Of a stretch of 64,000 nucleotides of DNA, positions 32,408 to 41,605 are shown one piece after another. Each line of letters begins with the position of its first letter. Position 1 is the stretch's first letter. Source of the DNA: Prorocentrum cordatum (Eukaryota; Sar; Dinophyceae; Prorocentrales; Prorocentraceae); NCBI GenBank assembly GCA_963575745.1, contig CAUYUJ010004313.1, forward strand, positions 1 to 64,000. Reading direction: 5' to 3'. The notes under the pieces were generated by a model. It saw only the letters and a list, made by a program, of their open reading frames with translations, had not been told where the DNA came from and ran no database searches. The translations under genes and the position numbers were made by a program.

Positions 32408-34329
32408 AGACCCTTCCGAGGGCCACACTGCCATGGGAATGCAGAAGGCACGGGTAGCGACACACAGGACACAAGGTTAGCCCTGCTTTGGCATGGTGGA
32501 CCTGCTAATCAAGCTCGACCTTCTCGCGGGAGGCACCCGGCGGCGTGGCCCGAACCAGCGGCATGCGTCAGATTTCGTACCCCCCACCCCTTTCCGTATC
32601 CCACCCGCTCTCGTCCGACCCAAGGCTTCTATCAGGACCAACTTGACGTCCCGAGCCGTTGCCTGACGAAGTCCCGGGGACCGTGGAGGGCCTGGAGAGG
32701 CCAGAAGCGGCAGAGAACCTCAAAACCCGCTTCCATCAGGTGAGGGGGGGCGCAACGCAATCTTTCTTGATCGGTGGCGTCCACGACGTCCCCAAAACAG
32801 CTCCTAAAGCGTCCAAAGAAGCCACAAGAGGGCAGCACAATATCCCAGAAGGCCGCCAATGTTGCCTCAAGGGGGCCCCACAGGCCTTCAAAATTGTCCA
32901 ACATGAGCCTCAATGACCCCAAGAGGCTTCCAAGAGCGTCCCAACGCGAAAGAGCCGAACCGGCCTTGATGGTGAACGCCTGTCGTCGTCGCCATCGCCG
33001 TCGCCGCTGCCGTCGCCGTTGAGGTCGTCGTCGTCGGCCTCGTCTTCGTCCTCCCCCTATCCTGTTCTTCCTCCCCCTCCTCCTACCGCTTCCTCGTCCT
33101 CCACTTCCTCTTCTCCCTGTCTCCCTCCCTCCCTCCTCTTCCTCCTCCGTTTCCTCCTTCCTCTTACGCTTTCCAATGTTAACGGCTGCCCCCTTTTGTT
33201 CCACCGCGTGCAACTACACTTCCCTGATCGAGAGAAACTGCCCAACGATCGTTTTGGGATGAGCTTGTGGAGATACGTGTGGCTCGCGGGCGCACGAAGC
33301 AAGTCGGACGCCGAGCAAGCAGGGGCAGGCTGTGCCGCCTGCGAAGGCAAAAACAAACTGGTGGAGATACGCGAAACCATGGCAATTGCGACGGGATGTC
33401 ATCATCGTCACCATCACGCCCATTATAGATAATATCTTCAACACCTCCAGCCCACCTGCCAAACCGGATGTCGAAGTAAGCTAGCGCTGCAGTGTTCGTC
33501 AACATCGTTTCTTCATCCCCATGAAACCGTCTCGCCAGCGGGACCAACTGCTGCCCCTCTGTCCCAGCCCGCGGCCGAACAACTCTCGGAGAGTCGTCAA
33601 TGCGACTCGCAATCCCAAAGAAAACTGCAGCTCACGTGGTGCAACTGAATTTCCAAGTCTGTGACAACAGCCTTCTAGTCGGACTTTAAGTCATTCGCGC
33701 GTGTGGCATCGGCAGGTGTCAGGCGCTGGGAACGCTTTCGATTCAACATACTGTAGTAGAGGTGGGTCTACTTGCTGCCGCTGGTGTATGTAACGTGTTT
33801 GCGCAGTGGCTTGCCGAAACATATGTTTGCAATGAGCAACCATCCTAAGCAACCAAGTCTCGCAATCAAATGTCTCTCGAGTTCTTAACCCCAAATCCTT
33901 AGCGACCAAAGCTCGACGCCCGGCTACACTGTCGATAGCCCTTCGTCAGCGCCTAAGCTTGGAGCCATATCGCCACCCATGAGCGCAGAATAAAAAGCAT
34001 GCGAAATAATCCGGCATGAAGCCACCGCACGGTACACGAGAGCAAGAGTGAGCATTCGCAACAACAACAACAAAAAGGCCAAGTACTAAAAAAAAATGCT
34101 ACTCCAATCCTCGAGCACACTGATACAAACTTGAGCAGAAATGGCGACGGTCTCCTCCTCATGCTTCTCCTGCTCCTAGTCGTCCTCCTCCTCCTGTTCT
34201 TCCCTTTCCTCCAACCATTTCCTTCCCCCCATGTCCGTGGAGAACCCAAAGGCCCGCGGAGACACCTGAACCTCAGCATGCTTGACCTTCCGTGCGCGCG
34301 CGGGCAATACGACATCGGGCCTCGATCAT
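32408..34329. other. Spacer with dispersed repeats, no gene seen
   Basis: It continues the duplicated sequence shared with 37390-37492 to about 32512, and 32530-32620 resembles 59165-59235. A CCAAGAGGC-type degenerate repeat lies at 32780-32945 and a pyrimidine-rich stretch at 33000-33170. Frames at 33180-33550 lack protein character. Confidence 0.5.
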
Positions 34330-34480
34330 CGCGGGGGGCTCAAGGGTGGGCCGACGGCGGCTGCCGCGGCGGAGCCCCGGAGCCTTCGCCGCCTTCGCCT
34401 CCTGAACAGCGGCCTCCTTTTCCTGAACAGCGGCGTCCTTCGCCGCCTTCGCCTCCTTCAGCTCCCTCGCGAGGTGTTCC
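34330..34480 (-). CDS. Possible exon encoding a charged coiled coil
   Basis: On the minus strand the frame reads LARELKEAKAAKDAAVQEKE then AAVQEAKAAKA, an Ala/Lys/Glu pattern typical of a long helix with an internal AAVQE repeat. Both neighbouring stretches are low complexity, and exon limits cannot be fixed. No family recognised. Confidence 0.35.
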
Positions 34481-34780
34481 TCTCGGCCCCCCTTCGTCCC
34501 ATTGCCGCTCCACCGTCGTTCCTCCAACCTCTGTCCTGAATCATTTGTCCTCTGTCCTCTGTTCTTCCTCCTCTTCCTCCTCCTCCTCCTCCTCCTCGTC
34601 CTCCTCTCGTCCGCCTCCTCGCTTCCTCTAAGTTTTTCTCCTCCTCCCCCTCCCTCCCCCTCGGCATTATTTCCCGTCCTCGTCCTCGTCCATCCCTCCT
34701 CCTGTCGATCCTCTGCCATCATCTCTCATATTCCTCCACCTCCTCCCTCCCTCCTCGTCGTGTTCTTTCTCTCCCTCGCT

Positions 34781-34935
34781 CTCTCTCTGTCTCTCTCTCT
34801 CTCTCGAGTGTGTGTGTGTGTGGTTATGCACCTGTTTGTCCATACATATATATATATAAATAAATAAATACATCATATACATATGTATATGTATGTAAAC
34901 ATATGTATATATATAGTCGTGTATATCCGCATGTG
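34781..34935 (+). repeat. CT, GT and AT-rich simple repeats
   Basis: CT run, then (GT)n, then TATATATAAATAAATAAATA and ATGTATATG words; an unusually AT-rich spot. Confidence 0.85.
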
Positions 34936-34994
34936 TAGATATGAGTGTATATCCAGACGTGGCGTCTTAAGAACTGCGTACCATTTGTTGTTTA

Positions 34995-35165
34995 GCGTGT
35001 CGCGGCGGCGGCCCCACCGACACGCTATGCCCTGCAAGCGGATAGCGTATCCTTCAACTCTGGGGGGCGGCGGGCTCGGATCTGACCGTTGATGCTCGGG
35101 GGCAGGGCAATGGATAGCGCGTCGCGCCCTTGCCGAAGCGCGATAGGCCAGAACTAGCGGAGCCA
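34995..35165 (+). repeat. Dispersed AGCGTGTCG...CGACACGCT repeat, copy 2
   Basis: AGCGTGTCGCGGCGGCGGCC, CACCGACACGCT, GCAAGCGGATAGCG, then GAAGCGCGATAGGCCAGAAC and GGAGCCACACGCTGAGCC. The layout matches copy 3. Confidence 0.7.
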
Positions 35166-35227
35166 CACGCTGAGCCAAAGATCCCGACTGGGTAGCAATA
35201 GGTGTGTAGTGTATACATATGCACATA

Positions 35228-35578
35228 TGTATACATGGATGTGTGTGTTGTTGATGGTGGTGTTGGTGGTGCTGTTCCTGTTGGTATTGTGTTTGTTGAT
35301 GGTGGTGTTGTGGTTGTTTATGTAGCTGCGGCTGTTTCTGCTTATGTGGCTGTAGCTGGTGACGTCGGTGTTGTTGTTGGTGTTGTTGTCGTTGTTATGA
35401 TGGTTGTTGCTATGATTGGTGTTGGTATCGTTGTTGTTGTTGCTGTTGTTGTTGTTGTTGTTATTGTTGTTGTTGTTGTTGTTGTTAGTGTTAGTGTTAG
35501 TGTTGGTGGTGTCATTGTTGTTGTTGTTGGTGTTGCTGTTGTTATTCTTATTGTTATTGTTGTTGTTCTGACCGTCGC
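35228..35578 (+). repeat. (TTG)n microsatellite
   Basis: About 350 bp of TTG/GTT triplets with variants, the reverse-complement class of the AAC tract at 3028. Confidence 0.9.
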
Positions 35579-35642
35579 CGCACTAATGCAAGGTCCTGAA
35601 AGGACCCTCTTCGGGATCTGTTGAAACCGTTTTCGCGCCGTC

Positions 35643-35799
35643 ATGGGGGCTGTTCTGGAGCGATCTGGGGGCCCTGTTGGGCCGTCTTGGGGCCCTCTTG
35701 GGCCGCCTGCAGCCCCTCCTGGGAGCTCGCGTAGAGCGTCTTGGGGCAGTCGTGGGCCCTCTCTGGGCCGTCCTGGGCTCGTCTTGGGGCCCTCTTGGG
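35643..35799 (-). repeat. CCAAGAGGGCCCC-type degenerate repeat, reversed
   Basis: Repeated TTGGGGCCCTCTTGGGCC words, the reverse complement of the 9470-10170 style. Confidence 0.7.
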
Positions 35800-35941
35800 C
35801 GCCTCGCGCGAGTTTCTGGAGCGCGGGCCGCCGGCTTCCTTACGGAAGGCGCTCCTGGAGTTCGACAAGAGAGCGGAGACGTCCAGGGATGAGGCCGAGC
35901 AGCTCGCCGCAGAGCTTGGGTTCATGCTGCCTCCCGCCTGA
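35800..35941 (+). CDS. Possible terminal exon, helical protein
   Basis: A plus-strand frame reads EFLERGPPASLRKALLEFDK, then RAETSRDEAEQLAAELGFML, then PPA and a TGA stop at 35939-35941. The amphipathic helix pattern and clean ending suggest a real last exon. Its acceptor would lie near 35795, inside the degenerate repeat. No family recognised. Confidence 0.4.
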
Positions 35942-37012
35942 GCGCGGCTGCGACCCGCTCGAAGCCCGCGGGGTTGTCCCCAACGGCGTGGCCTGCGGGG
36001 CTGTCCCGACCGCTTGCCCCCGCGCCCCAGCGGCCCGCGGGGTTGTCCCAAAGGCTCTGCGAACCAGCCGTCGGGGAATGCGCGCGCTCTGGCCACGGCG
36101 GCGACGGCGCCGAGGAACATCGATTTGCTTGCCCCGACCAGGGGGAAGGGGAGGAGCGCGCGGAGAAGAAGCAGGGGAAGGACGAGGACGGGGAAGGGGT
36201 AGGGAGGGGGTGATGATGAGGAGGAAGTGGAGAAGGAGGAGGAGGAGGAGGAGAAATAGAAGGAGGGGGAGTAGGTGAGGGCAAAACGGCGGGCGAGAGG
36301 AGAGTGTCCGTCAGGGCGAGGAGGAAAAGGGTAAGGGCAATCTAAACATATTCTCATGTGGGGTCTTTCCGTCGGCGTTTTTTTGTTCCTGACAACGTAT
36401 TGCCTCCAAAAGAGCCCTCACGAGCTCAGGCGCCGTGCCTTATCTGGCAACGTAATGCCTCCAAAAAGTGTCCTCACAGGCTCAGGCGCCGCGCCTTACC
36501 TGGCAACGCAATGCCTCCAAAAAGTGTCCACACGAGAGGCTCTTGGTAGTTTTCGGCCCCTGCGGCTGCAGGGGGTCGCGGGGGACGGAGGCCACGTCCA
36601 GACGCGCGAGCACGTGCTGGGGGGGACCCCTGTTGGCACGCACTCCAGCGAAGCCAATTTGAAGGGGGCCTGGGACACACAAATAAATATACAAAAAACA
36701 ATATTCCCTATATTTACACATTTTCTGGGCTTCTGTTTTCCCCCCACACTGCCCGTATTTTCCTGTATTTTCTGGGGAATCGACGGTTAATTGTGTCTGT
36801 GTGTTCCCCCTCCTGAGCGTGGCAGAGCTCGGGTGCCTCTGTGGTGTTCTATCTTTTTGATGGGCGTGCTTGGGTGCAGTTTACCGGGGGTAGGTGGCAG
36901 GTGCACCTTTCGCGCACCTTCGGTGCCCCAGGGTGGCACCTTTGCAGCCCTCTCAGGACCGCTCTCCTGCAACTCTCGACCCCCCCAGCGGTCGGGAACT
37001 TTGGGATAGCGT
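35942..37012. other. Spacer, no convincing gene
   Basis: It contains three copies of a GGCAACG.AATGCCTCCAAAA-type repeat of about 55 bp (36395-36530) and a GGA-rich patch at 36180-36260. Otherwise unremarkable. Confidence 0.5.
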
Positions 37013-37185
37013 GTCGCAACGGCGGCCCCGACGACACGCTGCCTTGCGAGCGGCTTAGCGCGTCGCTCCGCTCAGCGGGGCGGGGGGCTCGGGCAAGCTC
37101 GCGGCTTTGACGCCTCGGGACCGCGACGTGGACAAGGCGCCGCGCCGAAGCGTGGTGGGCCAGAACCGGCGGAGCGACACGCCGT
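37013..37185 (+). repeat. Dispersed AGCGTGTCG...CGACACGCT repeat, copy 3
   Basis: AGCGTGTCGCAACGGCGGCC, CGACGACACGCT, GCGAGCGGCTTAGCGCGTCG, then GCCGAAGCGTGGTGGGCC and GGAGCGACACGCC. The arms AGCGTGTCG and CGACACGCT can form a hairpin. Confidence 0.75.
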
Positions 37186-37359
37186 CCTCAAGCTCCCGCC
37201 CGCACTTATCAGAGGGCAAGAACCTCCACCCTCATAAGAAACACCCCGACCTGCGAAAAACTGCTTAGGAGACGCAGCCAGAGAAGGAATCGAACAGGGC
37301 AGGGCTGTTCAGCGACCGCCCAGGGCTCGGGTCCGGGTGGTGCGTCCTCCCTTGCAGTC

Positions 37360-37492
37360 GGACTTGATTGGACAGGACACGCGAGAGGACACAAGACCCT
37401 TCCGAGCGCCACATTGCCATAGGGATGTAGGAGGCATATAGGTCGCGAGACACAGGACACAAGGGTACCCTTGATTTGGCATGACCGACCTA
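37360..37492 (+). repeat. Empty-site paralogue of the 32.25-kb insertion
   Basis: GATTGGACAGGACACGCGAG, AGACCCTTCCGAG, GACACAGGACACAAGG and TTTGGCATG occur in the same order at 32221-32248 plus 32408-32500, but here without the hairpin. The duplicated sequence itself is of unknown nature. Confidence 0.8.
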
Positions 37493-37802
37493 CTAACCAG
37501 CGCCGACTGTACACTGTCGCCCACCCCTGGCTGGACAACCCGAGGTTGAGACCCCAGGGGCCAAGGCCCGAGGCGGAGGCGCAAGCGGACCAGAGGCGGG
37601 GTAGGGCGGCGCGCCGCTGCGGCGCAGGCTGCCGGCCGCTCCGGGACGGGATCCCTCGAGGCGAAGGCGTGCCCCGGGAAGGGCGGGCGGTCCGCGCGGG
37701 GGGGGGGGGGGACCGCGGCGCCCCCCACCCCAGAGAGAGCATAACAGACGACGCCCATTCGATGTTTTTCGAGGCTCAAGAGATACGTCAGAGCCTTCTG
37801 TG

Positions 37803-37978
37803 CGAGGCGGGAATTTATCCATATCCACCGCCTGGGAACCGACTTCCTGGTGCCCCAGCGGGCGGTGGATATGGATATATTTTGGCCCCCGGGGCCCGAA
37901 AATGTCCATATCCACCACCTGCCGAGGTCCCCGAAAACTGATCCTCCAGGCGGTGGTCATGTATAAATTCCCGCCTCG
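37803..37978. mobile_element. 176-bp inverted-repeat element
   Basis: Left end CGAGGCGGGAATTTATCCAT then ATCCACCGCCTGG; the right end is its inverse with a few changes. Two inner copies of the CATATCCACC word also face each other around a CCCCCGGGG centre. Single copy here; likely a MITE. Confidence 0.75.
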
Positions 37979-38876
37979 GATCCTGGGATCCAGGAGCCGC
38001 CTAGCGACTCATACTTCGAACGAGCGGCCTGTGCCCCTCCCACGGCAGCCTGAGCTCCTTCCTGTCCACTGTGCGACACCTCCTCCGCATCCCCTCCCTC
38101 GAGAGGACGACTTCCTCCTCCCTCGCTATCTCCTCCTCCCAGCGACGCTGCGCTCCCCCCTCCTCCTCCGCACTCCCCCCCTCGTCCTCGTCCTCTTCCT
38201 CCACCTCCTCCTCATCCTCCCCTCCCCCGTCCACGTGCGGCGATGGGCGGTGACGAGGCGGCGACGGCGGCCACACGGCGGCCAGAGCTGCCCGCAGGCC
38301 GCGTTTCTTAGAAAAGAACGCAAAGGCCCTTGCACTGCTTGGGGAATGACGGTGAGGAGCGCGCGGACTTCTCGGATCGGCACTTGGCCCCCATCAATTG
38401 CGCGAGGGCGGAGTGCGCGAGGGGCGGCGACGGAGGCTCCTCTGGAAGGGGCCCAGCGCCGACCCAAGAGATACGCGCGGACCTCTCACACTGCATGTTC
38501 GTGCAACCTGCTGTTCTTCGACTGTCCGGAGACCGCCTAATCTTCGACTCGGCACTTCGAAAATCTGCAGCTCGATTTCGGCCTCTCAATCTTCTTGAGA
38601 CTATTTTTAGGGGAATCGGCGAGGAGGGGGGGGGACGAGGAGGGGGCCGGCTGATAACCTAACCCTCGCGCTGTGGGCAGCCCTGCATATGCACGCGCCC
38701 CCCCTCCCGTGGACCTGCCCAACCGGCAAAGTTAGGCTATCCTGGGGAGGGGGGGGGGAGGGGGGGCAAGCCCGATAACCCGGGTCATCGCCCGACCCTA
38801 AAAAAACAGCCTCCGTCTTCTTCGATTATGCGATCTGCCCCTCGTCGTCGTCTCCGACTCTCAGATTCGATCCGAT
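37979..38876. other. Spacer, weak coding signals only
   Basis: Pyrimidine-rich at 38030-38230. A plus-strand frame at 38330-38660 (ERADFSDRHLAPINCARAEC) is possible but unsupported. G-runs lie at 38620-38770. Confidence 0.4.
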
Positions 38877-39101
38877 CTACGAGTTTCGTCTTCGATCCTG
38901 CGCCCCGCCCCGGCGCTCCTTCTCGGCAAAGAGGCGCTCCTTCTCGGCACGGAGGATGCGGATCTCGCTCTCGCGGCGGGCCTTGGTGCGAGACGCACAG
39001 AAGAGGAGAATGAGGGAGACCATGAGCCAACCAAACAGGAAGGGGGGGATGACCCGGGCTTGCTCCCAGGAGCGCTCGCGTCGTGGGAAACGGCAAGCCA
39101 T
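38877..39101 (-). CDS. Small single-pass membrane protein candidate
   Basis: 74 residues from the ATG at 39101 (MACRFPRRERSWEQARVIPP). One hydrophobic segment, FLFGWLMVSLILLFCAS (about residues 21-37), is followed by a basic, helical tail with the repeat EKERLFAEKERRGG. The positive residues follow the membrane segment. There is no homology I recognise. The upstream flank is a family-5 repeat, so the ORF could be a chance frame. Confidence 0.35.
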   Translation of the reverse strand: MACRFPRRERSWEQARVIPPFLFGWLMVSLILLFCASRTKARRESEIRILRAEKERLFAEKERRGGAQDRRRNS

Positions 39102-39103
39102 GT

Positions 39104-39185
39104 TTGACAACTTTAGGCCTCCAGGGGCCCTCGCCGGGCCCCAGGACCGGCAAGAAACGATGCAGGATGAGAAACTGGCCACGGG
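39104..39185 (+). repeat. Family-5 repeat fragment (CAGGGGCCCTCGCCGGGCC)
   Basis: Matches the arms of the foldback elements at 57465-58112 and 59355-59838 (CCAGGGGCCCTCGCCGGGCC, GGATGA.AAACTGG). More diverged copies are near 46195-46300 and 61600-61690. Confidence 0.65.
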
Positions 39186-40502
39186 AATTCGGTCGAGACC
39201 TCTGAGGGTCCATGCTGTGGGGGAAGCACATCGTCGGGGTCCGAGCTGAGTGGGTCTCGCCTACGCACACAAACATTGACAACAGGACCGTGATAATCCA
39301 ACCCTGGTTTGTTTGGCTTGGGGGAGCCCCATTAACCAGCCTCGAACGTGTCCCTATCCCTAAGATGGGCGAGCAAAAAGCGAGGACAATCATTGGGATA
39401 GGCCCTCAGAAACTGAGGGAATCCTTAAGATCGGCATCGAGGTGAGGTGATGTCAAACATAGGGGTAGGGAGATGTTTCAAACTGGTAACCCATGCCCCA
39501 AACGCCCAGAACGGAGGGAGCATGTGGGCCAAATCTGGGATCTCTGATGGGGGCGGGCCGGATGCCTCCGACGTTTCCGCTGTCGGGGCCGCCCTCGCTT
39601 TGCTTCCGCTGGCTCCCGCCGACGGCGACATCCCGTATGCTTCCACGGAGGAAGGGATGCGAAGCTCTCGATGGCTCGAAAATAAAATCCTTTCTGGAAC
39701 GCCTTGCTGCGAACCGGCATCCGTCCCAGATATGATTAGACCTTCCCGGGCGAGCACCCTCCCATTTCCAGGTGAACAGTTGCACAACACCTAGCTTCCC
39801 ATCTCCTGGAGGTGTAAAGTTCGAGCGACTGCTCTGTCAAGCCCTAATGCGGCTTGGCCGCACCATCCGCTTGGGATGCTGCGTCCCACCCGCCTGTCCA
39901 CAGGAGGATGAGGGACATCGTGCGTAAGGAATTCACTTGAATTCGCGGCAGACGCACTGTGGTATATCGTGCACGAGGAATAGAACGGTGATCGTGAAGA
40001 GGACGAGAAGGATGAACAGGACGCAGAGCGTAGAACCTGGGAGAAGGAGGATGAAGATGACGGGTGGGACGAGGAGAAAAAGAATGAGCAACCGAACTAA
40101 TGACCTCTGAAAACGTTCCCACCCCATCCGGCGAATCTATATCGCCTCTCGCCCCCCTGGAAGTGGCATCCTGCCGCCTGACCCCTCAGTCCGGGACCAC
40201 GCGGGCTAAATTGCGCAGCGTCGATAAGAACCCAAGCAGGATTCCAAAAGTGTGGCAACTATCATTCCAAAAATGGGAGATCTCAAATAGGAAATTCAGT
40301 AGAGGGCTCGCCGAGGTTACGTCGTCCCTGGGGATTTGGTCATTTCTGCCCTGCCGTGAACCGCCCGCTCTTTCAAGGAGATCGCCGGGGCGCTTGTACA
40401 TTCATATTCCCCGGAACAAGAGATCTCCGCCGACAAAGAATACCCGGTAATTCTGCCGTGCCTTTCATCACCATGTTCGACCTTTATTAAACGACGCAGA
40501 TC
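39186..40502. other. Spacer, no gene seen
   Basis: Several short overlapping frames with no protein character. GC content falls noticeably after about 39800. Confidence 0.45.
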
Positions 40503-40820
40503 TTGTTTCCCAAATTCCTCATGCTCGTAACACTTTGTTCGTTCGTTCGTAACGCAACACTGTGTATTTTCAAGTGGGTTGACGATCTGTACACTATGGT
40601 ATGTGTATATTCGGAAGCATTGCGAACATATGCGCACAGCAGCTGGATTGATGTGGGTATTCGCGTATCTTTGCACGCTAACCACATAGTGAACATCCAA
40701 CCTCACAACAATAATGCTTTTGATAGGTGTCTTCGATTGGATAGGCCTTGGTTCCAACATTGGTATCCAAATCGTGGAATAATATTAAGCCCCCGCTATA
40801 GACATTCAACTTATCATTAA
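40503..40820 (+). other. Lower-GC ORF fragment with a WVDDLYT motif
   Basis: A 105-codon frame in AT-richer DNA reads TLCIFKWVDDLYTMVCVYSE, SWIDVGIRVSLHANHIVNIQ, RPWFQHWYPNRGIILSPRYR. The VDD with hydrophobic neighbours resembles an RT or polymerase palm motif C, and the composition differs from nearby genes. It could be a fragment of a foreign or retroelement-derived gene, or chance. No start or partner domains are visible. Confidence 0.3.
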
Positions 40821-41269
40821 GTTGACCACCTGATTGATACTGATTGGGGTGACCAACATCTAGTAAGCTTGGTTTTGGAATTCTGGTGTGTGATTTTCAT
40901 TATCTGCGTGCTCTCGTGCATGACGTCGCGTCGTCTCCAAACAGCCTTACATCTATGATCTGGGTACTGTGATGCCCGCCGTCTCGGAGCGCGGCCATCA
41001 ATTGTGCAACTATCGCAGACCCAACGGGTGATGGCATGATCGGCCGCGAGGTCGATCACCTCCCGCTGCACCTCCCGCTGCATGTCCGTCATCATTTCTG
41101 CTCAGGCACAGCTGGGAGGAAGGGCCCAGTCATCAGAGTGAGGGGGCCGAACGGTCATTCATTGTCCCTGGGTGCATGGCTGAAAAGGGGATCTGTGGTG
41201 AGGATTATGCTTGTGGCGTTGTTTTGTGGTTGTTGTTGCTGTCGTTGTTGTCGTTGTTTATTGTCGTCG
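40821..41269. other. Spacer, no gene seen
   Basis: Ordinary sequence of moderate GC with a short GTTGTTGCTGTCGTTG repeat at 41217-41262. Confidence 0.5.
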
Positions 41270-41605
41270 GCCCCCCTGCGACCCGCCCTCGACCCACCCG
41301 CAATCCACCCCGCGACCCACCCCGCGACACAGCCCGCGACCCGCCCCGCGACCCACACCGCGACCTCCCCATGACCCAGCCCGCGACCCACCCCGTGACC
41401 CGCCCGCGACCCACCCGCGACCCAACCCGCGACCCAGACCGTGACCCACCCGCGACCCAACCGGCGACCCACCCCGCGACACAACCCGCGACCCACCCGC
41501 GACCCAGCCCGCGACCCACCCGCGACCCACCCCGCGACCCACCCGCGACCACTCCCGCGACCCATACGCGACCCATCCCGCGACCCACCCCGCGGTCCAC
41601 ACCCA
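41270..41605 (+). repeat. GCGACCCACCC minisatellite
   Basis: About 28 copies of a 10-12-bp unit (GCGACCCACCC, GCGACACAGCC, GTGACCC variants). Long frames on both strands are caused by the repeat. Confidence 0.9.
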
